DNA of 64,000 nt from Candidatus Roseilinea sp. (GCA_026003755.1 BPHV01000004.1:310001-374000); one strand, 5' to 3'. Numbered from the stretch's first letter, positions 13,263-23,112 are shown. The notes: generated by a model from the letters alone, not told the origin. Program-made: numbers and translations.

Positions 13263-15260
13263 ATGAACGCATACACGGTTCAGTATGGCGGCAAAAAGGG
13301 ACAGACCTACAAGCTAGAAGAGAGCAGCGATCTCATCGCCGTGCGCACGCGCAGCCACAATCCGGTCTTCGCGACTGCACCCGACGAAGGCGCAGCACTC
13401 TCCGACGATGCTCTGGCAATCCTTGGCCATTTTGAACTCGAAGCGCAGTATTTCAACGCTGGCGTGGCCATACTGCGGACCCGCACGACGCGCCAGGCCA
13501 GGTCCATCCGCGATCAGGCGCGGGCCGTGCTGAAGCGCGAGCCAGACGTGCGCTTCGCCGGCCGCGTGCTGGTGGATCCACAATCGAAAGCGCCGGTGCT
13601 CTACACCGAGAACCTCTTCGTCAAATTCGATGACGAAGCGAAGGCCACGGCTTGCCGTCAACTCATCAAGAAGTATGGCCTGACGATCAAGTCGCCGGTG
13701 GATTACGTGCGCAACGGTTACTTCCTCGGCGCGCCGGAGGGCATCGGCCTCGAAGTGTTCGATGTTGCTCAGCGGCTGCTCCAGGAGGAGGCGGTCGAAT
13801 ACTGCCACCCAGAGTTGATCCGCCGCCGACGTGACCGCGCCGCCTTCCCCCACCAGTGGCACCTGCGCAAGACCACCATCGGCGGCCGGGTGATAGACCA
13901 GAGCGCCAACGTCGAGGCTGCCTGGGCGCTCTCGCAAGGGGAAGGGGTGACGATCGCCATCATTGACGACGGCGTGGACATTGACCACGAAGAGTTCCGC
14001 TCGGCGGGCAAGGTCGTCGCTCCGCGCGATGTCACGCGCCGGACGGACGACCCTCGGCCGGGCAACTTCGACAACCACGGCACGGCCTGCGCCGGCGTAG
14101 CCTGCGCCAACGGCGCGTTTGGCGCATCGGGCGTGGCACCCAAGGCGCGGCTGATGCCGATCCGGCTGGCCTCCGGCCTTGGCTCGCAGCACGAGGCCGA
14201 CGCCTTCGTCTGGGCGGCGCAGCATGGCGCCGACGTGATCTCGTGCAGTTGGGGGCCGGCCGATGGTCAATGGTGGAATCCCGACGATCCGCTGCACAAG
14301 CAGGTCGTGCCTTTGCCCGACTCCACACGCTTAGCCATGGACTACGCCGTGCGCAACGGGCGCAACGGCAAAGGCTGCGTGATCTTGTTTGCCGCCGGCA
14401 ACGGCAACGAGAGTGTAGACAACGACGGCTATGCCAGCTACGACAAAGTGATCGCCGTCGCGGCGTGCAACGACATGGGGACGCGCGCCGCCTACAGCGA
14501 CTATGGCAAAGCGATCTGGTGCGCCTTCCCCAGCAGCCACGGTCATCCATCGCTGACGCCGGGTATCTGGACGACGGATCGCACCGGCGCGCCGGGCTAT
14601 AACCCCGGCCAAACCAGCCGCGGCGACGCACAGGGCAACTACACGAACAGCTTCGGCGGCACGTCGAGCGCGTGTCCCGGCGTAGCCGGCGTGGCAGCGC
14701 TCATCCTGGCGCGCAACCCCGACCTACGCTGGGACGAGGTGCGCGAGATCATCAAGAATTCGTGCGACAAGATAGACGCGGCCAACGGCAACTACGACGC
14801 CAACGGCCACAGCCCCTGGTATGGCTTCGGGCGGGTAAACGCGCGCAAGGCAGTCGAGCTGGCCGCCCCGCCGCAGCCGCAGCCGGTGGTGATCGTCTCG
14901 GTCAAGCAGGATGTGCCGATCCCCGATCTGAAGTCGGCGAAGCTGAGCGCGACCGTGGCCGAGACGCGCCCGCTCAAAGCCCTCAAGGTCTGGGTGGACA
15001 TCGAGCACACCTATCGCGGCGACCTGGTCGTCACGCTCAAGCCGCCGCCGGCTTCCGGCATTGGCGACATCGTGCTGCACAACCGGCAGGGCGGCGCCGC
15101 CGACCACATCAAGCAGACCTATGACGCGGCCAACACGCCGGCGCTGGCGTCGGTGGCCGGCAAGTCCCCTAGCGGCGAGTGGACGCTGCTGGTCGCGGAT
15201 AAGGCGCGTTACGACGTCGGCAAGATCCGCGAGTTCAAGCTGGAGATGATTTTCGCGTAG
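13263..15260 (+). CDS. Subtilisin-like protease with P-domain (kexin/PrcA-like), leaderless of signal peptide
   Basis: S8 family serine peptidase of 665 residues. Order: a novel N-terminal region (1-100), a prodomain-like segment (about 110-195), the catalytic domain (about 215-530) and a C-terminal P/homoB domain (about 540-665) ending in GEWTLLVADKARYD. The catalytic triad is visible: Asp in IAIIDDGVDIDH (about 234), His in FDNHGTACAG (about 271), Ser in GGTSSACPGVAG (about 468), plus the oxyanion Asn in FAAGNGNE. There is no signal peptide, so it is either intracellular or exported by another route. The layout recalls the calcium-dependent protease PrcA of cyanobacteria. It is divergent from the small prodomain-like gene and converges on acs with a 17-base gap. 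Confidence 0.88.
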   Translation: MNAYTVQYGGKKGQTYKLEESSDLIAVRTRSHNPVFATAPDEGAALSDDALAILGHFELEAQYFNAGVAILRTRTTRQARSIRDQARAVLKREPDVRFAGRVLVDPQSKAPVLYTENLFVKFDDEAKATACRQLIKKYGLTIKSPVDYVRNGYFLGAPEGIGLEVFDVAQRLLQEEAVEYCHPELIRRRRDRAAFPHQWHLRKTTIGGRVIDQSANVEAAWALSQGEGVTIAIIDDGVDIDHEEFRSAGKVVAPRDVTRRTDDPRPGNFDNHGTACAGVACANGAFGASGVAPKARLMPIRLASGLGSQHEADAFVWAAQHGADVISCSWGPADGQWWNPDDPLHKQVVPLPDSTRLAMDYAVRNGRNGKGCVILFAAGNGNESVDNDGYASYDKVIAVAACNDMGTRAAYSDYGKAIWCAFPSSHGHPSLTPGIWTTDRTGAPGYNPGQTSRGDAQGNYTNSFGGTSSACPGVAGVAALILARNPDLRWDEVREIIKNSCDKIDAANGNYDANGHSPWYGFGRVNARKAVELAAPPQPQPVVIVSVKQDVPIPDLKSAKLSATVAETRPLKALKVWVDIEHTYRGDLVVTLKPPPASGIGDIVLHNRQGGAADHIKQTYDAANTPALASVAGKSPSGEWTLLVADKARYDVGKIREFKLEMIFA

Positions 15261-15277
15261 GGCCGCCGTCGGCCACG

Positions 15278-17197
15278 CTATTCCTCCAGCGTCGTCAGGT
15301 CGCCTTCGGGCAAGCCCTGGGCGCGCGCTTTCAACACACGACGCATAATCTTGCCGGAACGGGTCTTGGGCAGCTTGGCGACGAATTCGACCTTCTCCGG
15401 CCGGGCGATCGGCCCCATCACTTTGCCGACGTGCTGGCGCAGCTCCTCGGCCAGCTCCGGCGTGCCTTCGTAGCCCGCGCGCAGGATGACGTAGGTATAG
15501 ATGGCGTTGCCGCGCACTTCGTGCGGCAGACCGATGGCCGCAGCTTCGGCCACGGCCGGATGCGAGACCAATGCGCTCTCCACTTCCGCCGTGCCCAGGC
15601 GATAGCCGCTCACCTTGAGCACGTCGTCCACGCGGCCGATGATCCAGAAGTAGCCGTCCTGATCCACGCGCGCCGAGTCGCCGGTGAAGTAGCGACCGGG
15701 GTAGCGCGACCAGTAGGTCTGCACGTAGCGATCCGGATCGCCGTAGATCGTGCGGGCCATGCCGGGCCACGGCGCTAGGATGGTCAGGTAGCCTTCCTCA
15801 CCGGGCGGAGTTGGATGGCCCTGGTCATCCACCACCTCGGCCTTGATGCCGAAGAAGGGCTTGGTGGCGCTGCCGGGCTTGAGCGGCGTGACCGGCAGCG
15901 GCGTGATCATGAAGCCGCCGGTCTCCGTCTGCCACCAGGTGTCCATGATCGGGCAGCGCGAGCCGCCGATGTAGGTGTAATACCAGCGCCAGGCCTCCGG
16001 GTTGATCGGCTCGCCTACCGAGCCGAGCAGGCGCAGCGAGGACAAATCGTGCTTCTTGGGCCATTCTTCGCCGAAGCGCATCAGGCCGCGGATGCCGGTC
16101 GGCGCGCAATACAAGATCGTCACGCCGTACTGCTCGACGATCTGCCACCAGCGATCCGGCGCCGGATAGGCCGGGCCGCCCTCGTACATGATGCTGGTCG
16201 CGCCGTTCATCAGCGGCGCATACACGATGTAAGAGTGGCCGGTGATCCAGCCGGGGTCGGCAGCGCACCAATAGCGGTCTTCGTCCTGGATGTCGAAGAC
16301 GTAGCGCATGGTGGTGTAGGTGTAGACGGCGTAACCGCCGTGCGTGTGCAGCAGCGCCTTGGGCTTGCCAGTTGAGCCGGAGGTGTAGAGGATGAACAGC
16401 GGATCCTCGGCGTCCATCACCTCGGTCGCGCAGACCGGGCTGGCGTCTTTCATCAGGTCGTGCCACCAGTGATCGCGGCCCTCCACCCAACCGATCTCGC
16501 GGCCGGTGCGCTTGTAAACCACGACCTTCTCGACAATGGGCGCTTCCTTGATCGCATCGTCGGCGATCTGCTTAAGCTCGACGACCTTGCCGTTGACGTA
16601 GGCGCCGTCACAGGTGACCAGCACTTTGCTCTGCGAATCGAGGATGCGCCCGGCCAGCGCCTGCACCGAGAAGCCGCCGTACACGACCGAGTGCACCGCG
16701 CCGATCTTCGCGCAGGCCAGCATGGCGATCGGCAATTCGATCACGCGGCCCATGTAGATTGTCACGCGGTCGCCCTTCCTCACGCCGAGCGACCTGAGCA
16801 CGTTGGCAAACTTGCACACCTCGCGGTTCAAATCCGCGTAGGAGATTTGTCGTTCAGAGAAATCCTCGCCCTGCCAGATGTAGGCGACTTTGTTCTTGCG
16901 CCAAGTCTTCATGTGCCGGTCGAGCGCGTTGTGGACGATGTTGAATTTGCCGCCGACGAACCATTGGAAGAAGGGCTTGTTTGAGTCGTCGAGCACCTTC
17001 TCCCACTTGCCATACCACTCGAGTTCCTCGGCGCGCTCGGCCCAGAACTGCTCCGGATGCTCCGCGGCGAACCGGCTCATGGCATCCCAATCCTTGATGC
17101 GCGCACGCGCGACGACCTCCGGCGACGGGGGATAGAGGGTTTTGTGGTCAATCGAGATTTCCGCTGCTTGCGCCTGCAGTTGGGATTGATCGGACAT
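15278..17197 (-). CDS. acs: Acetyl-CoA synthetase (AMP-forming)
   Basis: Makes acetyl-CoA from acetate, ATP and CoA through an acetyl-AMP intermediate. The length of 639 residues is normal. Visible are the P-loop-like LYTSGSTGKPKALLHTHGGY, the W-rich acetate pocket region DTWWQTETGGFMITPLP, the hinge region YFTGDSARVDQDGYFWIIGR, VDDVLKVSGYRLGTAEVE, and the acetylation/catalytic lysine in LPKTRSGKIMRRVLKA. A CTGGAGG stretch precedes the ATG at the right distance. The lysine is the classic control point for Acs by reversible acetylation; no acetyltransferase or deacetylase gene is adjacent. Single-gene unit, convergent with the protease and divergent from the following amidohydrolase. Confidence 0.95.
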   Translation of the reverse strand: MSDQSQLQAQAAEISIDHKTLYPPSPEVVARARIKDWDAMSRFAAEHPEQFWAERAEELEWYGKWEKVLDDSNKPFFQWFVGGKFNIVHNALDRHMKTWRKNKVAYIWQGEDFSERQISYADLNREVCKFANVLRSLGVRKGDRVTIYMGRVIELPIAMLACAKIGAVHSVVYGGFSVQALAGRILDSQSKVLVTCDGAYVNGKVVELKQIADDAIKEAPIVEKVVVYKRTGREIGWVEGRDHWWHDLMKDASPVCATEVMDAEDPLFILYTSGSTGKPKALLHTHGGYAVYTYTTMRYVFDIQDEDRYWCAADPGWITGHSYIVYAPLMNGATSIMYEGGPAYPAPDRWWQIVEQYGVTILYCAPTGIRGLMRFGEEWPKKHDLSSLRLLGSVGEPINPEAWRWYYTYIGGSRCPIMDTWWQTETGGFMITPLPVTPLKPGSATKPFFGIKAEVVDDQGHPTPPGEEGYLTILAPWPGMARTIYGDPDRYVQTYWSRYPGRYFTGDSARVDQDGYFWIIGRVDDVLKVSGYRLGTAEVESALVSHPAVAEAAAIGLPHEVRGNAIYTYVILRAGYEGTPELAEELRQHVGKVMGPIARPEKVEFVAKLPKTRSGKIMRRVLKARAQGLPEGDLTTLEE

Positions 17198-17289
17198 CGT
17201 GGCCTCCAGCTTGAGAATTGCAGGGATTTTAATTTCGCGGCGCGATGCCGGTCAAGCGGACTCCTCGTGCGCAACGGTCCAACGCGCGC

Positions 17290-17295
17290 TAAACT
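17290..17295 (+). promoter_or_regulatory. -10-like hexamer close to the amidohydrolase start
   Basis: TAAACT ends eight bases before the ATG at 17304, with no Shine-Dalgarno sequence between them. This spacing fits a leaderless or nearly leaderless transcript. Confidence 0.35.
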
Positions 17296-17303
17296 CCCGA
17301 ATC

Positions 17304-18548
17304 ATGACACCCGACACGCCGCAATCCTCCTATGACCTCCTGCTCAAAGGCGGGCACGTCATTGATCCAAAAAACGGGCTGAACGGTCAGCGCGATGTAG
17401 CCATCGCGAACGGCCGGATCGCCGCCGTTGCGCCTGACATCAACCCTGCAACAGCCGCCAAAGTGATTGACGTCTCCGGCCGCTACGTCACACCCGGCAT
17501 CCTCGACATTCACATGCACGCCTATCACACCCGCGCGCCAGAGGGCGCGCCGGAAGGTCTGAGCGTGGTGGCCGACGCGCATACCTTTCGCAGCGGTGTG
17601 ACGACCGTGGTGGACACCGGCACCGCCGGCGCGAATCACATCCGGCACTTCAAAGAGACGGTGATTGACCGCGCCAAGACGCGCATCTTCGCCTACGTCA
17701 ACATCAGCGACAACGGCATGTTGGGCGACTGGGAACAAGACCCGCGCACCTTCGACGCCGAACGCGCCGCCGAGGCCGTGCTCACCTACCCCGACATCTG
17801 CATCGGCATCAAGACCGCCCACTATTGGACGCGCCTGCCATGGGACGCGCTGCATACGCCGTGGGCGGCCGTGGATCGGGCGATTAGGGCCGCCGAGCTG
17901 TGCGGCCGGCACGTGATGTACGACTTCTGGCCGCGGCCGCCGGAGCGCAGCTATCAGGAGCTGATCTTGAAGAAGGCGCGGCCGGGCGACATCCATACGC
18001 ACGTCTATGCCCAGCAGTTCCCGATCATCAACGCGGCCGGCCAGGTCAACGACTTCATGTTCGAGGCGCGGGCGCGCGGGGTGATCTTCGACGTCGGCCA
18101 CGGCGCAGCCAGCTTCTGGTTCCGCAACGCCGTGCGCGCCATCCAGGGCGGCTTCCCGCCGGATTCGATCAGCACCGACCTGCATATCGGCAACGTCCAC
18201 GGCGCCGTGGTGGACATGCAGACCACCATGAACAAGATCCTGAACGCCGGCATGTCGCTCTACGACGTGATCGAGCGGAGCACGGTCAACCCGGCCCAAC
18301 AGATCGGCCATCCCGAGCTCGGTCACCTGAGCGTCGGCGCGTGCGCCGATGTCGCCGTCTTCGAGCTGCGTACCGGCCGGTTCAGCTTCGTGGACTGCGG
18401 CCGCGCCAAGCTCACCGGCGACAAAAAGCTGGAATGCGTCCTGACGATTCGCGCCGGCGAGATCGTCTTTGACATCGGCGGGCTGAGCGCGCCCGAGTGG
18501 ACCGCCGCGCCGCCGGAATATTGGGTCATCCCTGCCCTACAGCACTAG
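17304..18548 (+). CDS. Amidohydrolase/deacetylase-family metallohydrolase
   Basis: Metallo-hydrolase of 414 residues with the dihydroorotase-like fold. The start DLLLKGGHVIDPKNGLNG, the metal motif DIHMHAYH, the later FDVGHGAASF and ISTDLHIGN give the family pattern of the EF_0837 type. Such proteins often sit next to a SelA-like PLP enzyme, as here, and family members act on N-acyl amino acids or amino sugars. The exact substrate cannot be read from the sequence. ATG 17304 is chosen because the conserved domain begins about ten residues later. The SelA-like gene follows after 55 bases on the same strand, so the two probably form one unit. Confidence 0.8.
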   Translation: MTPDTPQSSYDLLLKGGHVIDPKNGLNGQRDVAIANGRIAAVAPDINPATAAKVIDVSGRYVTPGILDIHMHAYHTRAPEGAPEGLSVVADAHTFRSGVTTVVDTGTAGANHIRHFKETVIDRAKTRIFAYVNISDNGMLGDWEQDPRTFDAERAAEAVLTYPDICIGIKTAHYWTRLPWDALHTPWAAVDRAIRAAELCGRHVMYDFWPRPPERSYQELILKKARPGDIHTHVYAQQFPIINAAGQVNDFMFEARARGVIFDVGHGAASFWFRNAVRAIQGGFPPDSISTDLHIGNVHGAVVDMQTTMNKILNAGMSLYDVIERSTVNPAQQIGHPELGHLSVGACADVAVFELRTGRFSFVDCGRAKLTGDKKLECVLTIRAGEIVFDIGGLSAPEWTAAPPEYWVIPALQH

Positions 18549-18603
18549 AGGACAGAACGAACAGCATATCTTGTCCATTCCGTCCGTACCCTGGGCCGCT
18601 GCT

Positions 18604-19728
18604 ATGAGTATCTACGACGAACTGGGCGTTCGACCGGTGATCAACGCCAACGCCACGCTGACGAAGCTGGGCGGCAGCGTCATGCCGCCGGAAGTGATCG
18701 CCGCGATGGAAGACGCGGCGCGCTTTCACGTGGACATCGAAGAACTGCACGACCGCGTGGGCGAAAGGCTCGCCGCGCTGACCGGCAACGAGGCGGCGAT
18801 GGTCGCCACCGGCGCGGCGGCCGGCATCGTGCTCGCCGTTGCGGCGTGCGTCTCGGGCGGTGATCAGGCGCTGGCTCGGCGACTGCCTCACACCGAGACA
18901 CTCGACAAAAACGAAGTCATCATGTTCACTTCGCACCGCAACGGTTACGACTTCGCCGTGCGCCAAACCGGCGTGAAGGTGATCGAGATCGGCAGCGAAT
19001 CGCACACCGAGCCTGCCGAACTGGAGGCGGCTTTCAGCCCGCGCACGGCCGCGTTCGTCTGGTTCCAGGGTTACTTCACCGGCAAGGGTGACCTGCCGAT
19101 CGAGCGCGTCATCGCGGTGTGCCGGGCGCGGGGCGTGCCGATGATCGTGGACGGCGCGGCGCAGTTGCCGCCGGTGGAGAACCTGTGGCGCTTTACGCAG
19201 ATGGGCGCAGCCTGCGCCATCTTCAGCGGCGGCAAGGACCTGCGCGGCCCGCAGACCACCGGCCTGGTCGTCGGCCGGCGCGAGTTGATCCGAGCCATGC
19301 GCAGGCTCAGCAGCCCGAACCACGGCATCGGCCGGCCGATGAAAGTGGGCAAAGAAGAAATGGTCGGGCTGCTGGCCGCGGTGAAGCGCTACATCGCGAT
19401 AGACCATGAGGAACGCCGCGAACGCGACGAGCGGGTGGTGGCCAATTGGTGCGCAACGTTCAACGCGTTGCCCGGCGTGCGCGCCGCGCGCTCATTCCCC
19501 AACGAAGCCGGCCAGCCCCTGCCGCGTTGCGAAGTGCAAATTGACCCGCGCCGCGCCGGCATCACGCGCGACGCGCTGATCGCCCGGCTATGGGACGGCA
19601 CCCCACGCATCAGCGTTGGCCAATCCGACAAGGCCGATGGCATCCTGCTGAACCCGATGACGCTGACGGACGAAGAAGTGAACATCGTCACCGAACGGAT
19701 CGTGCACCTGCTCGATCGTGGAATTTAG
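18604..19728 (+). CDS. SelA-like PLP-dependent enzyme (D-glucosaminate ammonia-lyase-like)
   Basis: Fold-type I PLP enzyme of 374 residues, in the family with selenocysteine synthase-like proteins and D-glucosaminate-6-phosphate ammonia lyase. Seen are the opening YDELGVRPVINANATLTKLG, the GAAAGIVLAVAACVSG cofactor-binding helix, the VDGAAQLPPVENL aspartate strand and the PLP lysine in IFSGGKDLRGPQTTGLV. It is shorter than true SelA (about 460 residues) and lacks its tRNA-binding N-terminal domain, and no selB or tRNA-Sec is in the window, so a role in selenocysteine is unlikely. Paired with the amidohydrolase just upstream, it probably acts in the same catabolic step series. Confidence 0.78.
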   Translation: MSIYDELGVRPVINANATLTKLGGSVMPPEVIAAMEDAARFHVDIEELHDRVGERLAALTGNEAAMVATGAAAGIVLAVAACVSGGDQALARRLPHTETLDKNEVIMFTSHRNGYDFAVRQTGVKVIEIGSESHTEPAELEAAFSPRTAAFVWFQGYFTGKGDLPIERVIAVCRARGVPMIVDGAAQLPPVENLWRFTQMGAACAIFSGGKDLRGPQTTGLVVGRRELIRAMRRLSSPNHGIGRPMKVGKEEMVGLLAAVKRYIAIDHEERRERDERVVANWCATFNALPGVRAARSFPNEAGQPLPRCEVQIDPRRAGITRDALIARLWDGTPRISVGQSDKADGILLNPMTLTDEEVNIVTERIVHLLDRGI

Positions 19729-20074
19729 GCTCCTCGCTCCGCCGCGCGCCGCAATCGTCGTTCGGGTCGCCTGCGGGCACAGCCCACTGCTGCCGGCCGC
19801 CACGACCTGATTGACGTGCAGCAGCGCGGGCAGAAACCGAACATCTCTCGGCGATCCACACTCTGATCGCCGACGCGGGCGCGCCTGCGCACTTCGTCGA
19901 GGGCGGGTACGCGCGACATTCGCACGATCGTCGCGTCGCGTGAGCGTTTGTCGAAGGAAGATCGGCGTGCTAATATCGCTTTGGCATCGCAGACCGGTTC
20001 ATCTGCCGAGCGCACAGCGCAGGCGAGGCGATGTTCGCTTTGCCTGAGACGGTCGCCGCATAAAGGTGTGAAGC
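19729..20074 (+). other. Intergenic stretch before the ABC transporter operon
   Basis: About 345 bases with no gene I recognise on either strand. An AAGGTGTGAAG ribosome-binding-like stretch precedes the permease ATG at 20075. The promoter of the transporter operon should lie here, but no clear -35/-10 pair stands out. Confidence 0.45.
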
Positions 20075-21166
20075 ATGGCCGTTCAAACTGCCCCGATTCC
20101 CGTAAGCTTGCCGGAAGAACAGGCGCGCCCCAACGCGCTGCAGCGCGTCTTTCGCAGCTACGTCTTTCGCCGTCTGGTGAAGGCGCTGGCCACGATCTTC
20201 GCCGTCGTGACGGCCACGTTCTTCCTGATTCGCCTCATGCCCAGCAATCCCGTCGAGATCTTCATCCAGGAGCAGATCGCGATGTATGGCATGTCGTATC
20301 AGGAGGCGCGCGATCAGGCCTCGGCGCTGTTCGCCATTGACCTCGACGCGCCGATGAGCCAGCAATACCTGGAGTACTTGGGCAACTTGCTGCGCGGCGA
20401 CCTCGGCCAGTCCTATCGTTCCAAGGGCACCTACGTCGCGGACATCATCCGCCAGTTCCTCCCCTGGACGTTGTTCAGTGTCGGCACGTCGCTACTGATC
20501 AGCTTCGTCCTCGGCGTGGTGCTCGGCATGCTGATGGCCTACCGGCGCGAGACGCCGATTGACTACGCACTCTCGACATTCGCATCGCTGGTCAGCTCGG
20601 TGCCGAATTACCTGATCGCCATCATCCTGCTGGTGGTGCTGGGGCCGCAGTTGAGGATCATCAACATCGCCAGCATGCGCGGCTCGATCTCGCCGGGTGT
20701 GCAGCCGGGCTTCACGTTGCACTTCTTCCTGGACGTGCTGTATCACGCTGCGCTGCCCATCTTCGTGTATGTGCTCACTACCATCGGTGGCTGGATGCTG
20801 GCGATGAAGAGCAGCACGATCGCCACGCTGGAGGAGGACTATGTGACCGTGGCGCGCGCGCGCGGCCTGAAAGACGGCCGCATCATGACCTCATATGTCG
20901 GTCGCAACGCCTCGCTGCCGCTGTTCACCCAGCTCGCCATCAGCATCGGCTTCGTCTTCGGCGGCTCGGTGCTGATCGAGGCGATCTTCGTCTATCAGGG
21001 CATCGGCCAGCAGTTGATCAAGGCCATCAACCAGCGCGACTACCCGGTGATGCAGGGCATCTTTCTGATCATCACCATTTCGGTCATCATGGCCAACCTG
21101 ATCGCCGACTTGTTGTATAGCCGGCTCGACCCGCGCATCCGTCTGGGTCAAGGAGAGACGAAATGA
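20075..21166 (+). CDS. ABC transporter permease, DppB/OppB type
   Basis: First permease of a peptide-type ABC importer, 363 residues. It starts with an N-terminal cytosolic extension, then a first membrane helix (ALATIFAVVTATFFLIRLMP), the large periplasmic loop with DLGQSYRSKGTYV, and five further helices. The coupling motif is present in the loop TLEEDYVTVARARGLKDGRI (EAA motif). It overlaps the second permease by four bases (ATGA), so the two are translationally coupled. Family members import oligopeptides, but also nickel, sugars or glutathione, and the substrate here is not defined. Confidence 0.9.
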   Translation: MAVQTAPIPVSLPEEQARPNALQRVFRSYVFRRLVKALATIFAVVTATFFLIRLMPSNPVEIFIQEQIAMYGMSYQEARDQASALFAIDLDAPMSQQYLEYLGNLLRGDLGQSYRSKGTYVADIIRQFLPWTLFSVGTSLLISFVLGVVLGMLMAYRRETPIDYALSTFASLVSSVPNYLIAIILLVVLGPQLRIINIASMRGSISPGVQPGFTLHFFLDVLYHAALPIFVYVLTTIGGWMLAMKSSTIATLEEDYVTVARARGLKDGRIMTSYVGRNASLPLFTQLAISIGFVFGGSVLIEAIFVYQGIGQQLIKAINQRDYPVMQGIFLIITISVIMANLIADLLYSRLDPRIRLGQGETK

Positions 21167-22041
21167 CGTTTTTGAAAGGCATCGCGCACTGGGTCAACCA
21201 AACGCTCAGGTTGATCGCCCGCAACAAAGCCGGCTTCCTGGGCTTCATCGGGCTGCTGTTCTTCATCTTCCTGGCCTTCGTCATGCCGTTGTTCGTGCCG
21301 CTGGACAAGACGTCGCGCGTGGACAAAATCTACAACCCGCCCTCCGCCGAGCACATCCTCGGCACCGACTTCCAGGGCCGCGACATCTTCTCGCTGGTCG
21401 TGCACGGCGGGCGGGATGTGATCGTCATCGCTTTCCTCACTGGCGCCATCAGCACGCTGATTGCCGTGGTGCTCGGCTCGACCAGCGCGCTGTTGGGCGG
21501 CGCGGTGGATTCGGCCATCATGACGGCGACCGACTTCTGGTTGGCCATTCCCACCTTTCCACTGCTCGCCGTGCTGGCCACGCAGATCAAGTTGAACGAC
21601 GTGTGGCTGCTATCGCTCATCCTCGCGCTGCTGTCGTGGGCGACGCTGACGCGGGCCATCCGCTCGCAGGTGCTCTCGCTGCGCCAGCGCGACTATGTAG
21701 AAGCGGCACGCTCGCTCGGCATGAGCAACCGGCACATCATCTTCAAGGAGATTCTGCCCAACATGATGAGCTACATCGCCATCAGCCTGGTGTTTGCCAT
21801 GACCGCTGCGGTGTATGCGCAAGGCGGCTTGGTGTTCCTCGGCCTGCTATCGTTCTCCGACAACAACAGTTGGGCGGTGACGATTCAACTGGCGTGGACG
21901 CGCGGCGCGATCTTCTTCAAGGACAGCTTTCTGAACATCATGGCCCCGGTGATCGCGATTGCGCTGTTCCAGCTTTCGCTCGTGCTGTTCACCCGCTCGC
22001 TGGAGGAGATCTTCAACCCGCGGCTGAGGGTGGGAGTGTGA
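21163..22041 (+). CDS. ABC transporter permease, DppC/OppC type
   Basis: Second permease, 292 residues. It has an N-terminal membrane helix (GFLGFIGLLFFIFLAFVMP), the periplasmic segment with HILGTDFQGRDIFSLVVHGG that is the DppC hallmark, and an EAA coupling loop at QRDYVEAARSLGMSNRHIIF. Start ATG lies inside the stop region of the previous gene. A short run of imperfect direct repeats separates it from the ATPase gene. Confidence 0.9.
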   Translation: MTFLKGIAHWVNQTLRLIARNKAGFLGFIGLLFFIFLAFVMPLFVPLDKTSRVDKIYNPPSAEHILGTDFQGRDIFSLVVHGGRDVIVIAFLTGAISTLIAVVLGSTSALLGGAVDSAIMTATDFWLAIPTFPLLAVLATQIKLNDVWLLSLILALLSWATLTRAIRSQVLSLRQRDYVEAARSLGMSNRHIIFKEILPNMMSYIAISLVFAMTAAVYAQGGLVFLGLLSFSDNNSWAVTIQLAWTRGAIFFKDSFLNIMAPVIAIALFQLSLVLFTRSLEEIFNPRLRVGV

Positions 22042-22091
22042 GTCAGGAGTCAGAAGTCAGAGGTCAGGAGTCAGAAGTCGGAAGTTGGGAG
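22041..22091 (+). repeat. Short tandem repeats of an AGTCAG-like unit
   Basis: Between the permease stop and the ATPase start there are about six imperfect copies of a 7-8-base unit (AGTCAGA/AGTCAGG/AGTCGGA). They break the otherwise tight operon spacing and contain no gene. The purine richness could serve as, or disturb, a ribosome binding region. Confidence 0.75.
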
Positions 22092-22103
22092 TGAAGGACG
22101 GCA

Positions 22104-23112
22104 ATGAGCGAGGGCGTGAAAGCAGCAGGTGAGCCGGCGCTCCTGGTTGAAGACCTGTGGGTGGAGTATCCGGCGCGGCGCGGCGTGGTCAAGGCTGTGC
22201 GCGGCGTGAGCTTCGAGCTGCGGCGCGGCGAGACGCTGGCGCTGATCGGCGAGAGCGGCTCCGGCAAGACCACGCTCGGCCTGGCGCTGGTGCGACTGCT
22301 GCCCAAGGCCGCGCGCATCAAGCAAGGCCGGATCATGTACTACCGCAACGGAACCTCACAGGACGTCCTGGCGCTGAACGCAGAGGAGCTGCGCCGCTTC
22401 CGTTGGCAGGAATGCGCCATGGTGTTTCAGGGCGCGCAGAACGCCCTCAATCCGGTGCTGCGCATCGAGGCGCAGTTCCTCGACACCGCCCGCGCGCATG
22501 GCATGGCCGACGCCCGAGCGGTGCGCGAACGCGCAATCGAGCTGTTGAAGATGGTGCAGCTTGATCCGCAACGGGTGATGCACTCCTTCCCCCACGAACT
22601 GAGCGGCGGCATGCGCCAACGCGTGCTGATCGCGCTGGGGCTGTTGCTGCAGCCGCAGGTCATCATCCTCGACGAGCCCACCACGGCGCTCGACATCCTC
22701 ACCCAGCGTTCGGTGATCGAGGGTACTGCGCCGGCTGCGGACGCAGTTGGACTTCTCGCTCATCTTTATCTCGCATGACCTATCGCTGGCCGCCGAGCTG
22801 GCCGACCGCGTCGCAACGGTGTACGCCGGCGCCATCGTCGAGATCGGCAGTGTGTACGACATCTTCGAGCGACCGCGCCATCCATACACGCTGGCGCTCA
22901 CGCGCTCCGTGCCCACCGTCACCGGCGAAATGCACCCGCTGGCCTCCATCCCCGGCTCGCCGCCCGACCTGATCAACCCGCCGCTCGGCTGTGCCTTCCA
23001 CCCGCGCTGCCCATACGCCACCGATCAATGCCGCAATCAGGAGCCGCGGTTGGAGCGCGTCGGCGACGATCAATTCGCGGCGTGCTGGCACTGGCAAGAG
23101 GTGAAGCCATGA
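22104..23112 (+). CDS. ABC transporter ATPase, DppD/OppD type, one frame break
   Basis: First ATP-binding subunit. Walker A (GESGSGKTTLG), signature (LSGGMRQRVL), Walker B (VIILDEPTTALD) and the C-terminal oligopeptide-type extension (GCAFHPRCPYATDQC) with its cysteine cluster are all present. The frame shifts at about 22722: GAGGG should read GAGG, giving IEVLRRLRTQLDF and then the switch-region LIFISHDLSLAAELADR. One extra G in a G run is best read as a sequence error. With it removed the protein has about 335 residues. Its stop overlaps the start of the next ATPase (ATGA). Confidence 0.88.

Noticed and set aside
18604-19728. True selenocysteine synthase (selA)
   Set aside because: It is too short, lacks the N-terminal tRNA-binding domain, and no selB, selD or tRNA-Sec is nearby.
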